Assembly: GCF_910592395.1 (NCBI RefSeq) | Contig: NC_088323.1 | Span: 6,696,001-6,760,000, forward strand | Source: Lineus longissimus | Lineage: Eukaryota > Nemertea > Pilidiophora > Heteronemertea > Lineidae | Direction of reading: 5' to 3' | DNA length: 64,000 nt | In this document: piece by piece, positions 11,050-23,600 of the stretch | Layout of the letters: every line of letters begins with the position of its first letter | Numbering within the stretch: the first letter of the stretch is position 1 | Program-made: the position numbers and the translations under genes | The notes under the pieces: generated by a model | Database searches by the model: none | The model's input: the letters and a program-made list of their open reading frames with translations, nothing else | What the model was told of the DNA's origin: nothing

Positions 11050-14000
11050 GCAGTGTAAGAGTGAAATAAATCTTCAGTAGATCTGTGTGACATCGTCTTG
11101 GATACCTAAAAGCTGGATGTGACACTCTCTGAAATGGGACTGTCTGGATGTGACATGGTATTCAGTACTAGGGTGTGACTTTGCCTCAATACTCAAGTAC
11201 TGTGCTGGTTGTGACAGTGTCTTCAGTCCCTCAGAGCTGGATGTGACACTGTATGATTTCACTTGAGATTAAGGTATGTACTGGCAGGCGGCTAGCAGCC
11301 GGTTAGGGACATACAGACGAAAATCAGTTGCCGGATATTGGCCAGTTAGGATCTAAAGGGTTAATGAAGAAGACTCTTATGGGAGTTAACACATTCAAAG
11401 AAATAAGACAACAAGTTTTGCAAAAATCAAAAGAACACTAATATATTTGCCTATATTCTCTGTTCGAACTGACTTTAAAATTTTACTACAGCTTCAAAAA
11501 CATACTGTATACAGACGACATTGCTATATATAATATACAGTGACATCCAATTTGAATAAAAATGTTAAGTGTAACCTTGGACTTTGAATATTACAGCGGT
11601 TTTTTTGTGTGGCACAAAGAATTACAAAATTCCTGCTTGAGAAAATAATTTGGCGGACCAATAGGGAAACAGAGTTTTCTGCAGAACTTTTGATCAATTC
11701 GGTTAATTACAACTAAGTATTTTAAGTACAGATACAGGCCTAAGACAAGTTTGAAATTGGCTGACAAAAAGTCTGAGACAGACAATTCAGGAAATGTCTA
11801 CTGGTAAGGTAAGTTGGTACAATTATGGCCTCAGTGTGCATTGATGTGTACTGCCAGCTGTTTTCTGCACTACGTTGGCTATAATTGTATAACCTTACCT
11901 CACAATAGGTGAACATAAAACTCTAAAAGTCCAAGTCACACTCAGCAAAAAGTCACCTCTGCTTCAAAATAGATTCTAAAAGTATACTACAATAACGAGA
12001 CTGGATAGACATGCCTATACATTGTACATGAACATTACTTTGAAATGACTACAGATATTCACGGCCATTTATATCTTATTGTTTGTCTGAAGCGTCAGAT
12101 TGCCCAGCCCAGAAAATGTTGGATTGCCAAGAAAATGTTGGAGCGCCCAGAAAATAATGGATTGCCCAGAAAATGTGGGGGCGCTCAAAAAATGCTGAGG
12201 AAAAATTAGCACCGATTGGTCTAAGCCTAGTAATAGCTGATAATTAAAGCCAAAATATAGGAGTCATCATATTGACATATATGTCAACACCTTTAAACAC
12301 ATTTTTCAATATAAAAATTTATGCGACAGAAGTATTGTTGAAAGTACCCATGATATTGCTAAATATTACCCCAAGCCATTTTCCTCACAACTCCCCCTCC
12401 AAAAAAATTTCTGCACCAATTCATGACTTTCTGCACCACACCAATTCAAGATTTAGTGCACCAATTCATGACTTTCTGCACCAATGGAAGATTTATTCCA
12501 CAGAGAAAATACGGCACCTCTCAGAAAAATCACCATTTATCATTTCAGTGGTGCATTATGTCACTGCACTGCCAATGAAAACTGATACATTTGATCCCAG
12601 CTTCATTATAAAATCAATTGACTAAATGCAAAATATCGTAAGCCTTTCCAAAACAATTCGCTACAATATTCACTCCCATGTTTTTTCTGAAACACCCTGT
12701 ATTCAGGTTCACACCATCTTAAGTACTCATCAAACTGATCCAATGCAAAAATAATAAAAGACAAATGGCCCTGTTATTGGTGAACATGAAAAATAACTTA
12801 ATGATACACGTTTAAATGCAAAATTGGCAGATTTGTCACTCATTTTGAAAATGTCACATTACCAATTCTCGACAAGACGTCAGAATTCAATTAACTCTTC
12901 AATGCATTCACTATGCAGGCAAAATTCAAATAGCAGAACTAAAAGGACATTAAGGCCGCCAGGGCGTATGCCAATAAACAATTTCTAAGTCAAGTCAACA
13001 TTTTTCGTTTGAATATTAACTGCCAAACACGCTGAGACAAGTCAAAATCAAAACAACCTTTCCCCAGAGTTATCGAAGTGCCCAAATCAAGGGTCGAATA
13101 AGATTTATATCACTTCATGCCACCTGCAAGTCAAACTTACAAAGTGTGCCAAGCGGCTGCTTAAAATGAGACTAAATCTCCTCAACCTACCTTCCAACCC
13201 ATCAAGGATTATCTGGAAATCTTGAAATTTTCAGTGCACTCGGGGGTTACACCTTGAAAGTTGAGTTATAACCTACCTTTGACGTCTGCTACCCCATTGT
13301 ACATTCAGGACCGTCCCCTACTATGAGGTAAATAGGCGCTTTTTGGTCAAGGGCTCAGAAACAGAAATATATATCATAAGATGGTACTATGATGAACATC
13401 ATTTTACACTTTTTGAACAACTCAAGTTTCCACTATAGAAAATGCTGCCTAAATCATCGAAAAGAAAAGGTTACATGCATTCGAAACACAGCTACTCGTT
13501 AATAGAAATAAAATGTAAAAAATATTCTTTCAGAATCTCTTCCAAGTAAAGTGACTCTGCTTCATTTAGAGTTTTCACAAGCATAAAGAGAGTGCCCATA
13601 CCATCCCAATGCTATTGGGCAATATGAAATACACATACTCCACAACATCTTGTCTTGTCGCCAGCCATCTTGTCTTATCCGCCATGTGAGTGTCCATCCA
13701 TCCGTAGCACGGGGCATGATATTACCCAAGTCATAAAACTTACGCAATTCTGTCTCTTTGCTGACAATTGACCTTTCTTGTACTGATGGCTTGCCATCAT
13801 AAATTCTACCCGATTGAGTCGCGCCTTTCCTTGTCACAAGACGTACAGTGCAGGCCTCTCAATTACATGAACATTAATATACCCTGCTTCCCTCAATGTG
13901 GGACTATTTTAGCGTGAATTCAAAGCATCTTTCACACCCAAAGTACGTCTTTTTGCACAATCATGAGACTCAGTCGAGGTCTAATGTGATCTAAAGGTGT

Positions 14001-14463
14001 TTAGGAACATATTTGACCATTTAACCTCCAGAAAATCCTCCAGCAGGGTCAAAAACGATATTTTTGGGGGGTAATTTAAATCCCCCCTAATTTTGGCACA
14101 CATAATATAATCATGAGGCCTGCGGTACAAGCTTTACACAGTCATTCGGACCCTGCACCCCTCAGACTCAGAGTAACAGCGCTGTGTAAGAATTTCTAGG
14201 AAATATTGGAAATCAGTCTAAAAAACAACATTTCCTGCAATGAACTTAAAGGATTTTACAGTAAAGGTCAGGGCCAGGTTGTCCAAAAGAAATTCAGTCA
14301 CTAACGCTGGCGTTAACTTCACCTGGTGTTATCTCCTTCAGTAAAGCCCTTCGCCCTTCACTGTTACAGCTCCAAGTTAAGTTAATGCCAGCGTTCAAGA
14401 CAAAACTAGCTCTGAACAACAAGGCCCTGCTTGAAAATTCGCCCAATCACCTGTCCCAGGAAA
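11050..14463. other. Intergenic DNA between the minisatellite and POU6F
   Basis: AT-rich sequence with no supported gene. It contains two minor local repeats: 12100..12185 (units around TTGCCCAGAAAATGTTGG) and 12400..12490 (CACCAATTCATGACTTTCTG twice). Part of it is probably the 3' UTR of the POU6F long isoform, which reads leftward from 14464. Confidence 0.5.
14270..14428. repeat. Palindromic MITE, family B
   Basis: Left end AGGGCCAGGTTGTCCAAAAG and right end CTCTGAACAACAAGGCCCT are complementary, as are the inner CACTAACGCTGGCGTTAACT and AAGTTAATGCCAGCGTT. It lies just past the stop codon of POU6F alternative exon A, so probably in its 3' UTR. Confidence 0.7.
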
Positions 14464-14651
14464 TTACATTTCCCCATCGGGGACGTGCGACTCTAAAATA
14501 CTATCGTCCACTTTGATGACCGCGTATGGCTGCTCCGGAGCTTTGAACTTTTTAATCGTGTTTTTGAGACCTTGACGTTTGTTACAGAACCAGACGCGAA
14601 TCACCTCGCGATCGTAGCGCAGCTTACCGGAGAGGTCCGTCATTTCAGCAC
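14464..14651 (-). CDS. POU6F2: POU6F alternative last exon A (canonical helix 3)
   Basis: Joins exon 17914..18134 in phase 1 after ...THPSG and encodes homeodomain helices 2 and 3 with KLRYDREVIRVWFCNKRQ, then LKNTIKKFKAPEQP and an acidic tail ending VPDGEM before TAA. The YDRE and NKRQ residues and the longer tail match vertebrate POU6F2, so this is the conserved version. Acceptor: TACTTCCAG. Confidence 0.9.
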
Positions 14652-17600
14652 CTGGAAGTAGTAGAACAAACAGACATATTGTACACACGGGAGCAAACCA
14701 CTTAGAAACGAGTATAACAATATTTTTGGCCTAATAAAAAGATTAGGAAACTGTCTGTCACTTCAATTGCCATCACATTGGGTGACTTGGAACACTGGGG
14801 TAACTTTGACCCCCCCCCCAAGAAAGACTTGTTGTGATGAGAAACATCTGTAGCCCAGTTTTCAAACTAACCCCACAAAGTTCAAAGTTGCCCCATGTGA
14901 CCATATTGTAAACCGCGAAATTCTTTCGAACGCTTTATTTTCGCGATTTTTTTGTGCATGCACCATCAAATCCAAACTTAAGAAGTGCGAGACTTTCAAC
15001 TCTTAATGCATTAACTTTTAAATTTCAGCAGGACGCCAACAAAAATTGGGCGATTTTACATTTGTACAAAGTGACTTCTGGATAACAGCAGAAGAATTAA
15101 AACATGACTGAGAGCAGATATAATAGTACAATGTAGAGAATCTATTCTATATTTGTCGGTACTACTGTCAAATAACTTCTCTCGTAAATGTCGCGACTCA
15201 AGAACTTTACACCGTCAAGAAATGTGCAAACGGAAGATAAGAATACATGCAGAGGTTGACTATAAAGCAGTACACATTGAGAAAAGAATGAACCGTCCTG
15301 TTCCAGACAGTATAAACACAAAAAAAGCACTCGGGGAACAGCCCCAGGTGGTGGTTATCGGCTATGTCACTTACCTGGGATTTTTACCGTCCCCAGGTAT
15401 GCTACCAGGGAGCAACAGTGCTTGTAATGTACGCAATGTATTACAAGACCACTCATTTATTAAAGACATTACTCATTAGTCGTACTTCCACCTATCAAAT
15501 CCCCGTGTCTTTTGCGCATACACCTATGAATTGCCGTGTCTAAATAGATCCGTGTGTCAAATCCCCGTGTCTATTAGCCCCATCGAGCCCGATGGGGCTA
15601 ATCGGGGGCTAATTTAGACCCGTGTTCAACACAGGTTTTTTGATAGGTGGAATAGATGGCGCGGTGTAGTTGCCTCGGTATTGCGCATGCGAAATTCCCC
15701 TCCAACTGGAAAGAAACACAGGAGAGCACCCTACCTACAGCGCACCTGTCGCCGGGGCTATTAACCATTATCTAACACCACTGATAGGTGTAACTGCGCC
15801 CCGGGTTTTTTGACACACGGCAAAGACACGGGTCTTGAAAAAACACGGGGTTTTATGATAGGTGGAACTACGACTGTAGTGATTTCTTTGCCCAAACATA
15901 TAGTTTATGTATCATTTGTTCATCAGTGAAAACTTCATGCCTATGTCTCCAGAGGAAATGGTTTTAATCCACCGTGAAAGAAATTCCATATGGTACGTAA
16001 AAATGTATAGAGGAATTTACCACCATGATGGAATCTCGTAACGTTAAAAGTTAATATGACATAGCTGACAGACACCACCTGGGTCGAAAGCAAAGTTCAA
16101 GATTCAACTCTAAATGCACTAGCTAACATTGCAATGTCGTCCAAACTGTTCAAGAGATCGACAGCTTGGGTAGAATTTCCAGAGACAATCGAATCCAATT
16201 CTAAAACACCCCGGTTACTATGTACAACCGTTTACAGTGTATAATGTACTGTACCTCGTTTTGGTGGCAGCAGTTATGGTAAGGCATCATAACCGCTTGC
16301 GTTGGTGCAAAATCACATTTCGTCAAAAATCACATTTCGTTGTTCAGTTAGAGGTGTTTTAGAATAGAAATTGACACCTCACGCGTCGGTATTGCTTGTC
16401 TCACCAAACATGGCTGTGGGGAGCCATCATTTCCCCACAACCTTTGCAGAGCGCCTTAGTTTTCGACATTTTAGTTCCACCCATGCTAAGACAACCAATA
16501 CCTCCAGTTTGTTATCAATTCCTTAAACGTTACACTGTCCGTAGTGCGAACTAATAAAGTTCTCGGCAGTTAATCAGATCGAAATGGGAAAATTTCAGCT
16601 CCAAGTTCCAGAATTTCAATCCATGTTCTTACAAAAAGTCTGAAGAATAAGGAACCACAGTTGTGTCCATTACTCTGTGGCACTAGCACAAGGTAGCACA
16701 AGAAACTTCCACTTTTTTATATATACTCCTCCAAGTTACTCCTCCGAGGATTCCTCCAAGGATTCCTCCAAGGATTCCTCAAAGTTACTCCTCTGAGGAT
16801 TCCTCCAAGGACTCCTCCGAGGATTACTCCAAGTTTCTCCTCTGAGGATTCCTACAAGGACTCCTCCGAGGTACTCTTCAACGTCACTCCTCAGAGCCAC
16901 TTGTGTTCTTAGAGAAGGAAATTAGTCTGAGAGGTTTTGAAAGTGAATGACGATCGAAATATGACTCTCAATTCCATCTTTTCATAAGTGGGCCCTACTA
17001 ATCCTTTCCTACAGATTCTACACTGAACCCTTCAACTTTTATTTTTTTAATCGTATTCTTGAGCGCCTGGCGTCTATTACAGAACCAGACGCGTATGACT
17101 TCCCGGGCGAGGCCAATCTTATCGGAGAGATCGGTCATCTCGGTACCTGTCAAGAGAACAAATAAGCACATTTACCGAAAGAAAACCATTGAACAAAGCA
17201 TGCAAATTAAACCTCGGGGACTGAGCATTCAATCCAATTACAGAGGAACTGCCCTTCTAAGGTCACTAGTTTTGGTCCTGCTATCTATTGGGTCAGGTTT
17301 TTTTCCTGTGGGTTTTTTGGAACAGAATCATGCTCAGGCCTTGAGGGTTAACGTGAGGATACAAAAGGGACAGACAACTCAAAATCTACAAGACGCAAAT
17401 GAAAATGAAAGAAACATGCTCGTTTTAAAGGTTCAGGTGTATCCATCTACAAGGCGTGAAATTTTAGATACATTCAAAACACAAGAAAGTAGAAAGAAGT
17501 CATCAGTGGCCTCTCTGAGGAGTAAACAGCTAGGTTGAAGACAGACACAACACTGAACTGAGTGAGCACAGATGTCAAGACGAAACACAGCACAGGTGGT

Positions 17601-20600
17601 GCAACCTGAATAGGGGGTGAAAAGTCTGAGAGTATTCTTTTACGAGAGAGCAGACGCCTGAGGGTTGAAATCAAACATTTCAACAGCATCAAGGCCCACA
17701 TATACCAACCATTCCAACACTGTCCCTACCCCCAACTTAGGAGCTACCCGAGACCTCCTCTCTCTGGATTTTGCTTCTGGCAAAATCTCCAGGTGGGGTA
17801 TCATGCCAGCAGAATAGCCACCACGAGGAGGGTCATCCTAAACAGTGTCAGAGTGACACCCTTCCCTGGCCCCTTTTCCCACGGGTCACCCTTTCTGTGC
17901 CCCAACTACTCACCAGAGGGATGTGTATTCCTCTCAAAATGTTCATTCAACACTTCCAACGCTTGCGGCGTAAACGACGTCCGTCGTTTTCGTTTCTTCG
18001 ATGGCTCGCTACCGATAAATTCTGTAAGATTTTGTACGCCATTTTTATACCGTTCCTCGGCTTCCCGCATCCACTTTTCAAGAACTGGTTTGATTTTTTG
18101 TGCACTTTTTGGTGTAATGTCTAATTTTTCAAATCTAAAAGACAGGAAGAAAATTATGTATAAAATTAATCAAGGGAGGAACAAGAGACAACAGGTGACA
18201 AATGGCCTAGTGGATAAGGACTCGTGAACAGAAGGTCGAAGGTTCAATCCTCATTGGTACCTCTTTTCCGATGTAGCTGGTTGGTTAGCCACTAGCTAGT
18301 AAATATAGGGTAGAAACAGCCTTCTTGCCAGGCGCCTGGCATTAGAGTTAGGAGCTTGGAAGTAAAGAGTGTCTCACAAGCCAAAAATCCAGGCCCTTTC
18401 AGTAGGGGTGACACTAATAAACAAAGATTATAGCTGAGATTGCCCTGCAAGGATAGGAGTTTGGAAGTAAAGAGAGTGTCTCTTGAGCCAAAATCTTGCT
18501 GGCCCTTTCATTAGGGGTGACACTATGATTCCCTGCAACGATGTAAGGAAGTTTGAGAAAAGCCCTTTATCAGTGTTAACGTACCTGCAAATGGCTGATT
18601 GACTGTATGCTGGCCCTTCCGTCGCGCTCAGCGCCTGTCCGACTTGTGTTTGTGTGAGTCCCAGTGATAACCGCCGGATTTTGAACTGTTTAGCAAACTC
18701 TTTTATCTCGTCTAAATTGATCCCGTCGACTGTGGTGCTTTCACTAGACTGACTGACTGTATCTGTGTAAAGTAAGCAAACCAAATCAAAACCAAAACAC
18801 CCAAAGGGGGAGCAGGCCAAGGGGGACCTGTCCAGTCATCCCATGTGACCACCTCACTCCAATAATCAGGCAACTCCAGTTGCTTCCAGTCAAGGACCGA
18901 GTAGAGTTCAAATACTCCTACTAACATATAAGGCACTTAGCAGACTTGTGCCCGCTTACCGGAGTGACACCGTCGAGCTACAGAGAGGTCTAGATACATT
19001 CTGCATTCTGTAGGAGTCATGCACCAAGACATTTGGTGACAGAGCATTCTATAAGGTTTTCTCCATTCTACAAGGTTTTCTTCACACTTGTGGAATGAGG
19101 ACTTTCATGAAACTATATCATAGTTATATTGACCGGCGGTTTTGGTCAATATTGACTTACATTACTCAGTTGTGAAAGATTGAAGAGGCGATACAATCGA
19201 GGTAAAACAGAGAAATATGACTTACTTGGTAATAACTGACTAACATTGGGTGGGAGATGATTGGTGACCGGCGTTGAGACTGGCGTCGTCAACTGCGGCG
19301 TTGTGACTTGTATCGTGGTTGGCTGCGACGGCATTGAATGAACGGCCGGGGTGACGGCAGCTTGGCTGATGAGAGTTTGAGGTAATGACGCCACCTGTGA
19401 CTGGGAAAACAAAGACGTGAGAAGTTACCCCCTGTCGGAATTATGCAGAATTGAGAAAATGGTCGTCCATGTATCATTGATGTTGATGTGAAAGAAATTG
19501 TTGATCCCAAACGTAATTTTTTATCAGTTATGGGGAAGGGGGTTTAGAAAGAGAGAGTTGACCAAATGTCATCTCTCAAGGAATCAAGCTTTGAGATGGT
19601 CCCTTACCTGTGCAGTGAGTGTCTGTGGGGCCATCTGCGCCGTGTTCATAGCTGCAGAGTGCAGTATCGTACCGGAGGACTGGCTGACGGCGACTTGCTG
19701 AGGAAGAACCTGGGGGGTGCCGAGGGCGATGATCTGACCTTGAGCGTTCGTGAGGATTTGAGGTATGGAGGCCATCTGTGTCGTCGCTGGGGCTGGGGCC
19801 GGGGTTGGTGGGGCCGTGGCGACAACTTGGAGAGGAAAAAGAAGAAAACGTTCTTACACATGTTATATAGCACTTTAGTAATACAGTAGAACCTCTCTAT
19901 TAAGGACACCCTCGGGACTGACAAGTGCTGTCCTTAATAGAGAGGTGCCCTGATTAGAGAGGTCAAATTGAATGGAAACAACCAGTTTGGGACCAAAACT
20001 AGTGTCCTTAATAGAGAGGTTGTTCTTAATAGAGAGGTGTCCGCTAAGGGAAACTCACCATTGTTAGAAATGCCACCCCCTAACGTCTGTATCCCTGGCA
20101 TATTGCCAAGATTCGTTGCTATGATCTGTCCATTTGCCGTCGTCAGGAGATGGATCTGCTGTCCGCTTCCCGCTGCCAATGAAACTGGAATACTGATGAG
20201 CTGTTGCGTACCATTACCTGCAATTCAAAGAAGGTCAAGGTCAATGTGGACAAAGGTCAAGGGTATTGTGTAACAAGGTCAAGGTCACTGTGCAACAAGG
20301 TCCAGGTCAATCTGAACTAAAGTATCTGGAAACAAGGCCAAGCCCAACCAAAAAAGACAAAGGATCAGGGACAAAGCCAAATAAACCATGTTTATTTAAA
20401 TATCATAAGGCCTTCAGACAGCCTCACATAAATTTTGTGAATACACCAGGTCTTTTTCTATACATCCTAGCATCTTGGATGGGGTCTTTTGCTTGCCCTC
20501 GCATAGGAATCTCAGTTTACGTCTCATCCAAATGATGAAGCAATCCAAGTAAAGCGACTTGCTCAAGGTCGCAAACAAGTGTAGCAATGCCAGGCTTAAA

Positions 20601-23600
20601 ACCATGATTGGATTAGGAGGCCAAGAATATAACAACTACACCAGGCCACTACTCATTTGTACAGGTAAAGAGGTATTTGGTTTTCAACGAAGACCATCAT
20701 GGCAATTTCAGCAATGATTTTCAGTTCCAACAATTGCCACCAGATGGCTCTGCTGTGTATCTTTTATGACAAACCTTCAGGTGAATTATCGTTACCTCCA
20801 TATTATCGATCCAGTCGCGACAGCTCACGGGATGTTGACACATCTTGATTTATCTGCATTTCTGATTTATCTCATTGGTTGAACAATTATGTCAATAGTC
20901 CTCTATTCATTTCTTACATCAATCAATCATATTCACCTGGCGAGGACAGCGTCGTCTGTGTTCATTTCAGACTCGCAATTCAAATCTCTTCGGTTCAATA
21001 CCCATTGCAGACATATTGCTTGCAACTTTGGGCAAGACAATTTACTTTGACATTGCTACATCCTTTGAATGACAAGTAAAACTGAGATTCCTTGTACCTG
21101 GTGACAAGCAAAAGACCCCAGCCGAGAGAGAAACGTGATGGACTCCTTGTACCTGGCTGAAGACTGAGTCACTTTGCCAATAATCTCAACTGAAGCCCAA
21201 CAATAGTGACACCAAAAAATAGAAATGCTCACTAAGAAGAGGCTAAGCACCCCCAAAAGAGTGATTTTCGTTGCTGCAACATGTGACAATTATCGCTGCA
21301 ATAAGCGATAAAAACAAACTTGTAACCGCTGGGTTTGATCTACATTGCAGGTCCAAGTGATCAAAATCACTCGTGTGCGGGTCACTTTATCAGAACACGA
21401 AGAGAGACGTACCCGTCGAGACAGGAATAAGAAACGATTGCTGCATCTGTCCGCCCTGTCCAGCGACGATGAACTGTGGCGCCACCTGTGGCTGACCGAG
21501 GAGTTGAGTTTGCGAGGAGGAGATTGCTAAAAAGTAAAGAAGCCATGATAAGTCCGGAAATGATGGAAAACACACTTCAAAAGATTGACATTTTAACTAC
21601 TGTAAAACCTCTCTATTAAGGACACCCTAGGCCAAGGGACCGACAAATGCTGTCCTTAATTGGGAGGTGTCCTGATTACAGAGGCAAAGTTGAATAGAAA
21701 TTACCCATTTTGGACTTTAAACCACTGTCCCTAATAAGCAGGGTGTCCTGCTAAGAGAGGTGTCCACTATGGGAGGTTACACAGTAGTATCTTACCATGT
21801 TGCCCTAGCTGATTTGATATTAATTTTGTATTCAAAACATTCAGATCTGGTTTCTGTTCGGTCATGGTCTGTGTCATCATACTATCGCCGGCTGATGCCA
21901 CCGACATGAACAGCTGGTCGGCGAGTCCTGGCGTGAGGGCGGCGCCGATCGTCGACGGCATGGCGACAGTCGGTAACGGCATTGACATGGCTGGTAGCGA
22001 AAAGGAAGAGGTGGCTGGTGATTGGTGGCTCGAACCAGATAACATGACATCCTGAAAAGAGACAATCAGCACGACATAAGGAACAAGATATGACAAAGTT
22101 ATTGACCAATTCTTTATTCTGAAAAAGAAAGGGAGATAAATGATAGACAGGGATCTGAAATTGCTCTATCCTCTTGTTAAGACATAAAATGGCAAATCCA
22201 AAACCACGTATTTTCCAAATAGCTTACCACTGACTTCACCCCTCCTTGGCCGAAATGGACTTCTGTCCTGTTTTTCATGTACGAACACAGTTACTTCAGT
22301 TTACTTCATCTCCACTTGTCGAGCTAGTTTATTGCTGTGGCACTTAAGAGAGTAGTTTACTTGGCAGACACAATTCATGCCAGCAAGTAGTCCATTTACA
22401 TAAAAGAGCCATCGGAATCTGACTATTTTCATCTTGAGTGAGTTCTGTCGAGTAACAAGTGTTAATGCATGGTGTTATATCGATGGCCATTAGACTGGCC
22501 AGATTGCATGACACCTCACTGAATTAGTGTTACTGACAGAGTGATGTCGGGATCTTTAGGGATAGCGCATTCATCGAGATACCCAGCTGAGTTCAAATCA
22601 ACTCGAGTTCCATACTGGTTCAAAAACAAGTACAGTCTTATGATAACAGCACTTCCAGCTTCTTTTTTCCAAAGTTTTGAAAATACATGAGTTGGTAGGC
22701 AACATGTAGGCGTTTCTGGACCTGGCAGTGAAAGATATAATCGCACATCCAAATTCTTCTTCTGTGACATATGGATTAGATGACACAGCTCTGAAATCTG
22801 ATCGATGTGCAATACTATACATTTTGACCTTTTGTCTCAACATATCATATTTGACATTTTAGCGATAGTGCTCTAGCTTCACCGAACTAAGACCACTTCT
22901 GTATATTCAAGAAATAGGAGATATTAAGCACATGGTTAGTCAATGCCATTCAAATAATAACGATCGTTTGAAAACATTGGATAATACCACCAACGATATT
23001 GTGCAGATGCACCAGAAGTGCATCACCACGGCAACCGGTACCAGTGGCCTGTCAGATGATGGAAATGTAATTTGGCTTGAGTCAACAAAGACCAATCGTC
23101 ATGGTAACGAGTGTCAGGGTCTTCAGGGGTGACATTAAAAACAGTTGCTTGGCTGCAGACTTCGTTAACTAAACCCTGCCATTTCTGCTTTCATTTCTCT
23201 GTACCATCAGGAAATTCGACTCGATTCAAAAAGAATCGACTCAAAGACGTCATTGGCACCCAAAAAAATGTTTTTTTCACTTTGATTCAAGAAACTTCGT
23301 AAAAAGGTCATTTAAATGTGCGCACCAAACCTCACTTTACACGAAAACGATGGGTGAAGGAGGTGAAAGGCCAAAAATTTCCACAAAGCATATATTCAGA
23401 AAGATTATGACCAACATCATCATTATCTCTTCAACAGCGAATTCTATGATCTGAAAAAAGTCAGAAATGTTGTTGACGTTTTTCTAAATTTATGGCCCCA
23501 ATGAAATTATTCTCATTTTTTGGACCATACTCCACGCATATTCTTGAAGTTTAACGATTTCAAATCCCTGTTGGCGACTATCTCGGATAGTTCACTTAAA

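Noticed and set aside
17059-17538. A 159-codon plus-strand frame
   Set aside because: Its start lies antisense to POU6F exon B and the rest has no recognisable features or splice context.
22516-22812. A 98-codon minus-strand frame in a POU6F intron
   Set aside because: No flanking splice sites that join POU6F in phase, no recognisable motif, and AT-rich composition like the rest of the intron.
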